The position numbers were made by a program, and so were the translations under genes. DNA of 64,000 nt from Pseudarthrobacter sp. GA104 (GTDB lineage: Bacteria; Actinomycetota; Actinomycetes; Actinomycetales; Micrococcaceae), in contig NZ_WOWL01000001.1 of the NCBI RefSeq assembly GCF_009741265.1, positions 744,001 through 808,000 of the forward strand, in the 5' to 3' direction. The first letter of the stretch is position 1, and every line of letters starts with the position of its first letter. The notes under the pieces are model-generated. The model worked only from the letters and a program-made list of their open reading frames with translations, ran no database searches and was not told the origin of the DNA. Below are positions 54,371 to 62,021 of this stretch, piece by piece.

Positions 54371-55975
54371 TTAAACCTGGCGGACCGGGAGAAGCTGTTG
54401 GCCAGTGGCCGTGCTCATCCGCTGCACCGCCAGGGCTGGCCATGCCTGGACTGCGCAGAAAGGAGCGCACTGGTGGTCACCGGTGTCGCTCTTGGTTCCC
54501 ACGTGCACGCAGCACTGGGTGAGCCGTTCCTCGATCATGGTGGACATATCCATGAACGGTTTCACCATGATCCTGGTGACCCGCTCTGCGAGGAGCCGGC
54601 GCAGCCGCTGTTGCTGGCCCGGAAGCTTGCCGGCGGCAAGCGTGGTGAGAGTACCGATGCCAAGGTCGCACTGGGTGCAGATGTTTTTCCAAAGATCGGC
54701 TGTCCGCGGATGGGAAAGGGAAGACTGCTCGCTGAGCAGGTCGAGAAGCGAAGACTTCATGAGGCTGCGCAGTTCAAGCGGGACTGCGCTGTCGGCGATA
54801 CGGTTGGCAATGCTGTCAGGATGCAGCTCGAGCCATGCCAGCAGTTGGTCATGCCCGATCAGGGCAGCGAGCGATCGCCACGTTCCGGAATCGTCCTTCA
54901 GCATGTACCCGACGGACGCGCAGTGCGGATGCGAGCACGGCAGGGCTGTCAGGTCGTGCCAGGAAACTACGCCGTTGGTTTGCTCCGCGAGCCTTTGGAG
55001 TACGCCCGTATGCGTGAGCCGGTCCATGGGGTCGATGCCGTGCCCGCGTCCTGAACCAAACACCGGTTGCAATGCGACTCCACCGACAAACGGGGTCTCC
55101 AAGGCGCGCATGACGACGGCGCCGACCTCGCCGTCGTTGACGCCGAGGGTTGCCGTCATGGTCAGCGTGGTGAAGACGCCCGCCTCGGAGAGGCGTGAGA
55201 TCGCTGCGTCCTTGAAGCGCGTCAGGTCACCGCCGCGGTGGTGGACCGAGGCCTCCTTCGACGGCCCGTCGTACTGGAGGTAGACCTCCACACGGTCCCG
55301 GTGCCTGGCCAGCAGCGAGAGCAACTCATCGTCGGTGGCGAGCAGCATGCCGTTGCTGTTCACCATGATCCGGACAATCGGCCGCGCAACCAGCTCCGCC
55401 AGCAGTTCGGCTAGCTGCGGGTAGAGCGTCGGTTCCCCGCCGGACAGCATCAGCACATCCAGGCGCCCATTCTCACGGGAAAGCCGGGTGTCAACGTTCG
55501 CCAGCACCTGGTCCAGGGGCGCGACGCCCTGTAGCTGCGGGCCCGATGCTGTGAAGCAGGTGGGGCAGCGCAAATTGCAGTGCTCGATGATGTCCTGCAG
55601 GAGGATGCAGGTGTGCTGCGTCTGCATTGCCGGAAGCCCGTAGGCATACGCCTCGGGTATCTGGCGGTAATTACCGGCCTGGTCAGGGATGTGCTGCTTG
55701 GTCGGCGCCTGCCACTTCTCCAGGTAGCGCAGGATTTCCGGAGACTCGTCGTACAAGGTGCTGACCAGCCCGTGGTCCGGGCAGCCGCGTTCCAGCCACA
55801 CCCGGTCATCCCGGATCAGCAGCGCGCCGGAGAGCCGCCGCACCTGTGCGAGCGGTCGATTCGTTTCGTGGCAATAGGGACAGAATGCTGTGACGTACCG
55901 GTGGATCCGGTCGCCGCGCAGCGGTTGGCCGGGGCCGGGCAGGGTCCGTGCTGGGGACGCAGAGGACGGGTTCAT
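54371..55975 (-). CDS. Radical SAM enzyme, Tes/MJ0619-like (tetraether-synthase-type cysteine layout)
   Basis: A 534-residue protein from the ATG at 55975. An N-terminal rubredoxin-like site is FCPYC (Cys32, Cys35) with GCPDHG (Cys65, His68). The radical SAM cluster motif is CNLRCPTC (Cys133, 137, 140), followed by SGGEPTL. Later come LPCSHPHC (347, 352), CTQC (433, 436), CC (488-489) and QCAPFC (503, 507), enough for two more iron-sulphur clusters. This set matches the family of archaeal tetraether synthase Tes and MJ0619, which use SAM to join or modify inert lipid-tail carbons. The assignment is from motif order only. It begins one base after the stop of a small membrane-protein gene and two genes after an Lgt-like gene. 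Confidence 0.78.
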   Translation of the reverse strand: MNPSSASPARTLPGPGQPLRGDRIHRYVTAFCPYCHETNRPLAQVRRLSGALLIRDDRVWLERGCPDHGLVSTLYDESPEILRYLEKWQAPTKQHIPDQAGNYRQIPEAYAYGLPAMQTQHTCILLQDIIEHCNLRCPTCFTASGPQLQGVAPLDQVLANVDTRLSRENGRLDVLMLSGGEPTLYPQLAELLAELVARPIVRIMVNSNGMLLATDDELLSLLARHRDRVEVYLQYDGPSKEASVHHRGGDLTRFKDAAISRLSEAGVFTTLTMTATLGVNDGEVGAVVMRALETPFVGGVALQPVFGSGRGHGIDPMDRLTHTGVLQRLAEQTNGVVSWHDLTALPCSHPHCASVGYMLKDDSGTWRSLAALIGHDQLLAWLELHPDSIANRIADSAVPLELRSLMKSSLLDLLSEQSSLSHPRTADLWKNICTQCDLGIGTLTTLAAGKLPGQQQRLRRLLAERVTRIMVKPFMDMSTMIEERLTQCCVHVGTKSDTGDHQCAPFCAVQAWPALAVQRMSTATGQQLLPVRQV

Positions 55976-55976
55976 C

Positions 55977-56333
55977 TCAGGCTCGCATCCGCGCGAGGGC
56001 TCCAACGCAGATCCCGCCGCCGAGCAGGGTGAAGATCCCCAGGCCAATAAGCAGCCCCGCACCCAGCCGGGACGTGCGGGGCTGGACTGCAAGCACAACG
56101 GCCAGCCCCAGGTAGGCTGCCACTGGTATTAATGCGGCGGGCCCCGCGAGGAAGGTCTTATACCCTTCATCCGGAGCAATGCCACTCGTTGTCCCGAAAT
56201 AGAGGGCATAAAGGGCAGCAGCCCCCACCAGGATTCCGAGCCCCATGGAACCGCGCCTTGGTTCGGCGGGCGGCTCCTCACGCCCGGGCGGTGGGGGCGG
56301 GTTCCGCGGAACGTCGGGGTTGTCCTCGCTCAT
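55977..56333 (-). CDS. Small membrane protein of the radical SAM cluster (second)
   Basis: A 118-residue protein. The N-terminal 35 residues are acidic and Pro-rich (MSEDNPDVPRNPPPPPG); three membrane segments follow (about 38-56, 65-85, 92-113). No known domain was recognised. The ATG overlaps the stop of the Lgt-like gene (ATGA), and the radical SAM ATG comes one base after its own stop. The three genes are thus tightly coupled in translation. Its function is unknown; membrane docking of the radical SAM enzyme is possible. Confidence 0.65.
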   Translation of the reverse strand: MSEDNPDVPRNPPPPPGREEPPAEPRRGSMGLGILVGAAALYALYFGTTSGIAPDEGYKTFLAGPAALIPVAAYLGLAVVLAVQPRTSRLGAGLLIGLGIFTLLGGGICVGALARMRA

Positions 56334-57088
56334 GCCATTTTTCCTTCCAACTTCGGGCGGAGTGGTTTCCCGAATACCCGCAGCATCCGCCAGGACAGCA
56401 GGGGGAGAATCACCAGGAGGAACCATTGGGGACGGCTCATCCCCAGCCAAAGCACCTCGTTGCCGCGCACGAATTCGACCCCGAACCGGAACAGGGCGTA
56501 GGAAGTCACGTAGCAGATGAAGAGGTCGCCAGGGCGGGGCAAGCTGTCCCGGTAACGCCACATTGCCGCAAACGCCACAAGATGGAAGGCAATCTCATAG
56601 GCAAAGGATGGATGAAGTCCCACTTCGGCCGGCCCGCCGAGCACCGCAGCCTGCGCCGGGGTGAGGGCTATCCCCCAGGCTCCCCCGGTCGGGGTGCCGG
56701 GCAGTTCGGTCAGGAGGCAGCCGACGCGGCCGATGACCAGCGCCACGGCCACCGCGGGGGCCAGCAGGTCACCGGTCTTCTCCCGGTACCCGGTCAGCCG
56801 TTTGCCGAGGAGGACACCAAGCCAAGCGCCCACAAGGCCAGCCAGGATACTGCGGTCGCCGTTGCCCCACCAGTCTGCAAGGGAAACCTGACGGGAAATA
56901 TCCCAGGTGAGCACCCTGGAACCAACGGCCCCGAAGGCTACTGCGAAACCGGCAATGGGCCACAGCCGTGGATCGGACAGGCCGCGGCGGCGCTTTTCAT
57001 AGGCGTAGAACAGCAGGGCTGCGAGGATTCCCAGCCCGACGAAGCCGGCATGCACCAGCCCGTTTCCCGTGAAGGGAAGCCCAACCAT
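56330..57088 (-). CDS. Lgt-like (prolipoprotein diacylglyceryl transferase family) membrane protein
   Basis: A 252-residue protein with about seven membrane spans. It keeps several Lgt-family landmarks in order: DRSILAGLVGAWLGVLLGKR (the Gly-rich loop), VIGRVGCLLTELPG, HPSFAYEIAFHL and LFRFGVEFVRGNE. Lgt moves diacylglycerol from phosphatidylglycerol onto prolipoprotein cysteines. This copy is divergent and short, and its gene is linked to a radical SAM enzyme rather than to the usual housekeeping neighbours. It is more likely a specialised paralogue acting on another lipid or acceptor. The ATG has a TACACT hexamer 6 bases upstream, marking the start of the operon. Confidence 0.8.
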   Translation of the reverse strand: MVGLPFTGNGLVHAGFVGLGILAALLFYAYEKRRRGLSDPRLWPIAGFAVAFGAVGSRVLTWDISRQVSLADWWGNGDRSILAGLVGAWLGVLLGKRLTGYREKTGDLLAPAVAVALVIGRVGCLLTELPGTPTGGAWGIALTPAQAAVLGGPAEVGLHPSFAYEIAFHLVAFAAMWRYRDSLPRPGDLFICYVTSYALFRFGVEFVRGNEVLWLGMSRPQWFLLVILPLLSWRMLRVFGKPLRPKLEGKMA

Positions 57089-57094
57089 GAGCAG

Positions 57095-57100
57095 AGTGTA
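57095..57100 (-). promoter_or_regulatory. -10 hexamer of leaderless Lgt-like/radical SAM operon
   Basis: TACACT on the minus strand, 6 bases, then the ATG of the Lgt-like gene; no other promoter was seen inside the cluster. Confidence 0.55.
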
Positions 57101-57147
57101 GCAATGGGGCGCAACCCGGCAGGGGACTTTGGGCCCTTACCTATGGA

Positions 57148-58563
57148 CTACAGATGCACGTGCAGGCGCCGCGCCGCTTCCGAGATCGATCCGCTCAGGG
57201 ATGGGTAGACGGTAAAGGTGCTGGCGACGTCGTCAACGTGCAGCTTCTGCTTCACCGCGATGGAGATCGGGAAGATCAATTCGGACGCGTTCGGTCCCAC
57301 CACCACCCCGCCAATGACGGTGCCTGAGCCTTTGCGGGCGAAGATCTTCACGAAGCCGTCCCGGTGGTTGCGCATCTTGGCGCGGGCGTTGCTGCGCAGC
57401 GAGAGCTTGATGACGTCGCCCTGGTACTTGCCGGAGTCGATCTCGGCCTCGGAAACGCCAACATTGGCAATTTCCGGCGAGGTGAAGATGTTCGACGCCA
57501 CCTGGTGCAGCTTGAGCGGGGTAACGGTGTCGCCCATGAAGTGGGCCACTGCAATGCGCCCCTGCATTGCCGCGACGGAGGCCAGCGGGAGCACGCCGGT
57601 GCAGTCGCCTGCGGCGTAGATGTTGGGCGCGGAGGTGCGTGAAACGCCGTCGACTTTAATATGGCCGCTCTCGCTGAGCGCCACTCCGGCCTCCTCGAGG
57701 CCGATTCCGGCCGTGTTGGGGATGGAGCCCAGGCACAGCAGGCAGTGGCTGCCGGTGACCTTGGACCCGTCGCTGAGGGTGACCAGCACGCCGTCGTCCG
57801 TCCGTTCCACGCTCTCGGCGCGGGAACGGGACAGGACGCGGACGCCGCGGCGCTCGAACACTTCCTCCAGCACCACTGCAGCATCCACGTCGGACCCGGG
57901 AAGCACGCGGTCACGGCTCGAAATCAGCGTCACCTTGGACCCCAGGCCGTTGTACGCGGAGGCGAATTCTGCGCCCGTGACACCGGAACCCACCACGATC
58001 AGTTCCTCAGGCAGTTCATCGAGGTCGTAGATCTGCGTCCAGTTGAGGATCCGCTCGCCATCCGGCCTGGCCGTGGCAAGCTCGCGCGGGTGGGCACCCA
58101 CGGCGAGCAGGATCGTGTCCGCTTCAACTGTTTCGGTGCCCTCCGCCGTGAGGACCTCGATGGTGTGGTCGTCCAGCAGGCGGCCGGATCCGGCAAGGAT
58201 CCGCACTCCCTGGTGCTCCAGGCCGTCATGGATGTCCTTGGACTGGCTGCGCGCGAGGTTCAGCAGCCGGTCGTTGATGTGCTTGAGGTCGGCGCGCATT
58301 ACCGGGACAAAGTCGCCGCCGTCGACGTCGAATTTCACTCCCAGCTCGCCCGCCTCGCCGACGCGCGTCATGAGGTCCGCGGTGGCGATCAGGGTCTTGG
58401 ACGGGACGACGTCGGTCAGCACCGCTGATCCGCCCAGCCCGGCCCGCTCGATGATGGTGACCTGCGCCCCGAGCGAGGCGGCCACCATGGCGGCTTCGTA
58501 CCCGCCGGGACCACCTCCCAGGATTGCGATCCGGGGCGAGCTGAAATCTGGATGCGTAGTCAC
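57148..58563 (-). CDS. lpdA: NAD(P)H-quinone dehydrogenase (flavoprotein disulfide reductase family)
   Basis: A 471-residue protein of the pyridine nucleotide-disulfide reductase fold: IAILGGGPGGYEAAMVAASLGA (FAD), VVGSGVTGAEFASAYNGLG (NAD), YAAGDCTG and a C-terminal dimer domain. At the redox-active site it reads GGSAVLTDVVPSK where dihydrolipoamide dehydrogenase has two Cys (C-x4-C). Both are absent, as in mycobacterial LpdA (Rv3303c), which reduces quinones instead. The start is GTG at 58563 with AGGAG 11 bases upstream. It is divergent from the purine nucleoside phosphorylase gene, the same order as Rv3303c-Rv3307-Rv3308. Confidence 0.88.
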   Translation of the reverse strand: MTTHPDFSSPRIAILGGGPGGYEAAMVAASLGAQVTIIERAGLGGSAVLTDVVPSKTLIATADLMTRVGEAGELGVKFDVDGGDFVPVMRADLKHINDRLLNLARSQSKDIHDGLEHQGVRILAGSGRLLDDHTIEVLTAEGTETVEADTILLAVGAHPRELATARPDGERILNWTQIYDLDELPEELIVVGSGVTGAEFASAYNGLGSKVTLISSRDRVLPGSDVDAAVVLEEVFERRGVRVLSRSRAESVERTDDGVLVTLSDGSKVTGSHCLLCLGSIPNTAGIGLEEAGVALSESGHIKVDGVSRTSAPNIYAAGDCTGVLPLASVAAMQGRIAVAHFMGDTVTPLKLHQVASNIFTSPEIANVGVSEAEIDSGKYQGDVIKLSLRSNARAKMRNHRDGFVKIFARKGSGTVIGGVVVGPNASELIFPISIAVKQKLHVDDVASTFTVYPSLSGSISEAARRLHVHL

Positions 58564-58681
58564 AATCCACCATTCTCCTGCAACTCCCCCGCACCGCCAA
58601 AGAAAACGGTCTCTCAGGACCTGGCAGGAAGGCGGACGGCAGGGCGGGCGGCCGGGGTGGGCGCCGGCGCAGGCGGCAGGA

Positions 58682-58687
58682 TAGCTT
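58682..58687 (+). promoter_or_regulatory. -10 hexamer of leaderless purine nucleoside phosphorylase transcript
   Basis: TAGCTT, 6 bases, then the GTG start. Confidence 0.5.
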
Positions 58688-58693
58688 GTACCA

Positions 58694-59512
58694 GTGAGTA
58701 CAACTGACTTCCTGAACACCGATCCCTTCGCGGCCGCACATGCCGCCGCCGACTACATCGCCGAGGAAACAGGCGTGGACAGCCACGACGTCGCCCTCGT
58801 GCTCGGCTCCGGTTGGGCTGAGGCGGCCGACCTGATCGGCGAGACCACCGCGACCCTGTCCGCGGAAGGAGTTCCAGGCTTCCATGCTCCTGCCGTGGAG
58901 GGCCACGTGGGCACCATCCGCTCGGTGCTGACCAAGGGCGGCAAGAGGGCCCTGGTCCTGGGCGCAAGGACGCACTACTACGAGGGCAAGGGCGTGCGCG
59001 CGGTGGTGCACGGCATCCGCGCAGCCGCGGCGGCGGGCTGCAAAACCCTGGTGCTCACCAACGGCTGCGGCGGCCTGCAGGAACAGTGGACCCCGGGAAC
59101 TCCCGTGCTGATCAGCGACCACATCAACCTCACCGCCGCCTCTCCGCTGGAGGGCGCCACCTTCGTGGACCTCACGGACCTTTACTCGGCGCGGATCCGC
59201 GGCCTGGCCAGGGAGGTTGACGCCTCCCTGGAGGAGGGCGTGTATGCGCAGTTCCCCGGCCCGCACTACGAGACGCCGGCCGAGGTGCAGTACGCCAAGC
59301 GCATCGGCGCGGACCTGGTGGGCATGTCCACGGCGCTGGAGGCCATCGCCGGGCGGCACGCAGGGATGGAAGTCTTCGGCATCTCGCTGGTCACCAACCT
59401 TGCCGCCGGCATCAGCCCCCGGCCCTTGAGCCACCAGGAAGTCATCGAGTCCGGACAGGCGGCGGGGCCGCGGATTTCCAAGCTGCTCGCCGAAATCATC
59501 GCCCGGCTCTGA
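58694..59512 (+). CDS. Purine-nucleoside phosphorylase
   Basis: A 272-residue trimeric-type PNP. It has VALVLGSGWAEAAD (phosphate loop), the GARTHYYEGKG segment, LTNGCGGL, FPGPHYETPAEVQ and VGMSTALEAIAGRHAGMEV, and ends with SLVTNLAAGIS. It cleaves inosine, guanosine or their deoxy forms with phosphate to base and (deoxy)ribose-1-phosphate. That product can be used by the phospho-sugar mutase encoded 84 bases downstream, which fits a purine salvage pair. The start is a leaderless GTG. Confidence 0.94.
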   Translation: MSTTDFLNTDPFAAAHAAADYIAEETGVDSHDVALVLGSGWAEAADLIGETTATLSAEGVPGFHAPAVEGHVGTIRSVLTKGGKRALVLGARTHYYEGKGVRAVVHGIRAAAAAGCKTLVLTNGCGGLQEQWTPGTPVLISDHINLTAASPLEGATFVDLTDLYSARIRGLAREVDASLEEGVYAQFPGPHYETPAEVQYAKRIGADLVGMSTALEAIAGRHAGMEVFGISLVTNLAAGISPRPLSHQEVIESGQAAGPRISKLLAEIIARL

Positions 59513-59583
59513 CGCGGGACAGCCCTGCGGTGAATTTTCCGCTTTTCCGCGGGAGGCGGCACGGCTTCGGCGGCCAATGACGA

Positions 59584-59589
59584 TAGCGT
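59584..59589 (+). promoter_or_regulatory. -10 hexamer of leaderless phospho-sugar mutase transcript
   Basis: TAGCGT, 7 bases, then the ATG start. Confidence 0.45.
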
Positions 59590-59596
59590 TAGGCCC

Positions 59597-61357
59597 ATGA
59601 CGTCTTCCGATGCCGATTTCCGCCTGCTCAATGAAGCCCGCGAATGGGCTGCCCAAGACCCGGATCCCGTCACATCGGCTTCCCTCCTGGAACTCGTCCA
59701 GCTCGTCGACAACGGCGTCCCCGCCGCACGCCAGGAACTGGCGGATAGCTTCCGCGGCACACTGCAGTTCGGCACGGCGGGGCTCCGGGCCGCCCTGGGG
59801 CCGGGCCCGAACCGGATGAACCGGGTGGTGGTGCGGCGGGCCGCTGCCGGCCTCGCGGACTTCCTGCTCTCGGCGGTGGCCGAGGCCTCGCCGGGAACGC
59901 GGCCGCGCGCCGTCGTCGGCTACGACGCCCGCTACAACTCGGACATCTTCGCGGAAGAAACTGCCGCCATCTTCACGGCCGCCGGAATCGAGACCTTCCT
60001 GATGCCCGCTGCGCTGCCCACTCCCCTGCTGGCCTACGCGGTCCGGGCGCTGGAGTGCGACGGCGGGGTCATGGTGACCGCCAGCCACAATCCTCCCCAG
60101 GACAACGGCTACAAGGTATACCTGGGCCGCCACGCCGTGGCGGACAGCGGCAACGGTGCCCAGATCGTGGCCCCCTACGATGCCGAGATCGCGGCCAGGA
60201 TCAACGCCGTGGGGCCGCTGGAATCCATCACCCTGGCCCCTGCCGGCTGGACCGTCCTGAACAGCTCCATCGCGTCAGACTACGAACGGGCGACCGCCGG
60301 GCTGGCCCTGCCGGACCACTTCCCGGCGCGCGACCTGCGCATTGTCCTGACCCCCCTGCACGGCGTGGGCGGCGGGACCGCACTGGCAGTGCTGAACGCG
60401 GCAGGTTTCACGGACATCACGCTGGTGGCGGAACAGGCCGAGCCGGACCCGGACTTTCCCACTGTCAGCTTCCCGAATCCGGAAGAGCCCGGGGCACTTG
60501 ACCTCGCGCTGGAGGCCGCTGAGCGGCAGGCCGCGGACATCGTGATCGCCAATGATCCGGATGCCGACCGGGCCGCCGTTGCGGCCAAGGACCCGGACAC
60601 CGGGGCCTGGCGGATGCTCCGCGGGGACGAAGTGGGCGCGCTGCTTGGCGCGCACATAGCCGCCCGGCTTGCCGCGGGCGGAGGAAAGGACGACGGCGGC
60701 GCGGACGAGGGCGGCAAGGGCGTGTTCGCGAATTCGATCGTGTCCTCCAGGCTGCTGGCCCGCATCGCTGCGGCAGCCGGATACGCCCACCAGGAAACCC
60801 TCACCGGTTTCAAGTGGATTTCCCGGGTTCCCGGGCTGGTGTACGGCTACGAGGAAGCGCTGGGATACTGCGTGGCCCCGGACCTGGTGCGGGACAAGGA
60901 CGGCATTTCGGCTGCCCTCCTCATTGCCGAACTTGCCGCGGCCGCCAAGGCTGACGGCAAATCCGTCTTTGACACCCTGGACGAGCTCTACCTGCAGCAC
61001 GGCCTGCACGCCAGCGACCAGCTCAGCATCAGGGTTGCGGACCTGGGGCTACTGGACGCCATGATGAATCGGCTGAGGGTTTCCCCGCCGGAAACGTTCG
61101 GGTCATCCGCAGTTGAGGTTTATGCCGATCTTGCCGAGGGCAGCGACGGGCTTCCGCCCACTGACGGCCTCCTGTACGTCACCAGGAACCTCACCAGGGT
61201 GATCATCCGGCCCAGCGGCACCGAGCCCAAGCTCAAGTGCTACCTCGAGGTGATCCACCACGTGGGGTCCGCGGCCGAACTGCCCGCCGCCCGGCAGGCG
61301 GCGCGGGCCGCGCTGGACGAGGTGCTCCGCGACGTCAGCGAAGCCCTGGGGCTCTAG
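59597..61357 (+). CDS. Phospho-sugar mutase (phosphoglucomutase/phosphomannomutase/phosphopentomutase type)
   Basis: A 586-residue alpha-D-phosphohexomutase. The catalytic Ser loop is TASHNPPQDNGYK (about 160-172), the metal loop is NDPDADRAA, the sugar-binding loop is EEALGYC and the phosphate-binding loop is RPSGTEPKLK near the C-terminus. All four domains are present and of normal length. Members of this branch (PmmB/PGM2-like) act on glucose-, mannose- or pentose-phosphates. Being next to the nucleoside phosphorylase gene favours ribose-1-phosphate to ribose-5-phosphate. It converges with nirD with only 6 bases between stops. Confidence 0.92.
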   Translation: MTSSDADFRLLNEAREWAAQDPDPVTSASLLELVQLVDNGVPAARQELADSFRGTLQFGTAGLRAALGPGPNRMNRVVVRRAAAGLADFLLSAVAEASPGTRPRAVVGYDARYNSDIFAEETAAIFTAAGIETFLMPAALPTPLLAYAVRALECDGGVMVTASHNPPQDNGYKVYLGRHAVADSGNGAQIVAPYDAEIAARINAVGPLESITLAPAGWTVLNSSIASDYERATAGLALPDHFPARDLRIVLTPLHGVGGGTALAVLNAAGFTDITLVAEQAEPDPDFPTVSFPNPEEPGALDLALEAAERQAADIVIANDPDADRAAVAAKDPDTGAWRMLRGDEVGALLGAHIAARLAAGGGKDDGGADEGGKGVFANSIVSSRLLARIAAAAGYAHQETLTGFKWISRVPGLVYGYEEALGYCVAPDLVRDKDGISAALLIAELAAAAKADGKSVFDTLDELYLQHGLHASDQLSIRVADLGLLDAMMNRLRVSPPETFGSSAVEVYADLAEGSDGLPPTDGLLYVTRNLTRVIIRPSGTEPKLKCYLEVIHHVGSAAELPAARQAARAALDEVLRDVSEALGL

Positions 61358-61363
61358 CCCCTG

Positions 61364-61747
61364 CTACAGCTCGATCTCCACGACTCCGCCTGCAATGCGG
61401 GTCCGGAATGTGGCAAGGCTCAGGTCCGGGCTGCTGAAGCATTCACCCGTTTCAAGGTCGTAGACCTCTTTGTGCAGCGGCGAAGCGATGGTGGGACGCT
61501 CGCCGCGTGAGCCCAGGATCCCGCGTGCCATGACATGGGCGCCCGTTGCAGGGTCCTCATGGGCCACCGCGAAAACCTCGTCGGCGCCGGTGCGGAAGAG
61601 TGCAACCTGGCGTCCCGCGATCAGGGCGGCTTCACCCCAGGCAACCTCCAAGTCGTCCACCCGGCAGACGGTGTGCCAGCCGGCAATGCCGGAGACAGCC
61701 TCATCCATGCCGGCTTCGAGTGCCCCAAGTTCCAGTGTTGCCGTCAT
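61364..61747 (-). CDS. nirD: Nitrite reductase (NAD(P)H) small subunit
   Basis: A 127-residue Rieske-fold subunit: WHTVCRVDDLEVAWGEAALIAGRQVALFRT, VAHEDPATGAHVMARGILGS and SPLHKEVYDLETGECF. The usual Rieske ligands are not all kept, as is normal for NirD. It partners NirB in reducing nitrite to ammonium. GAGGAG is about 7 bases before the ATG. It is transcribed away from nirB, across a 274-base divergent region, instead of forming the usual nirBD operon. Confidence 0.9.
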   Translation of the reverse strand: MTATLELGALEAGMDEAVSGIAGWHTVCRVDDLEVAWGEAALIAGRQVALFRTGADEVFAVAHEDPATGAHVMARGILGSRGERPTIASPLHKEVYDLETGECFSSPDLSLATFRTRIAGGVVEIEL

Positions 61748-61902
61748 GTCCGGCTCCTCTCCCTGTGCGTGTAGTCCTGCTCATTGGCCACCTCTGCGGC
61801 CGTGATCCACGCTAGGCCCGCGGTGTTTCAGAGGCATGCAGTGAATGTGTCCACAACGTAAAAGACACCTCACGCGGCCGGAAATGCGTTCGTGATGCAG
61901 AA

Positions 61903-61940
61903 GTTAAGTTGACGAAACAATTGGGAAACTGAAGCGAAAC
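61903..61940 (+). promoter_or_regulatory. GlnR-like box upstream of nirB
   Basis: Four half-sites start every 11 bases: GTTAA, GAAAC, GAAAC and GAAAC, with 6 bases between each. This is the a-N6-b-N6-a-N6-b layout known for actinobacterial GlnR. The box ends 10 bases before the candidate -10 TAGTCT (61951-61956). Confidence 0.65.
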
Positions 61941-61950
61941 TGCGCCTCCC

Positions 61951-61956
61951 TAGTCT
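61951..61956 (+). promoter_or_regulatory. Candidate -10 of nirB
   Basis: TAGTCT, with transcript start near 61963 and a leader of about 60 bases before the GTG. Confidence 0.45.
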
Positions 61957-62021
61957 GAATGGACAGCTCGTCAGAGAAGGCTGCAGGAAAACTGCCTGCG
62001 GCCCATGCGAAAGGCCCATCA

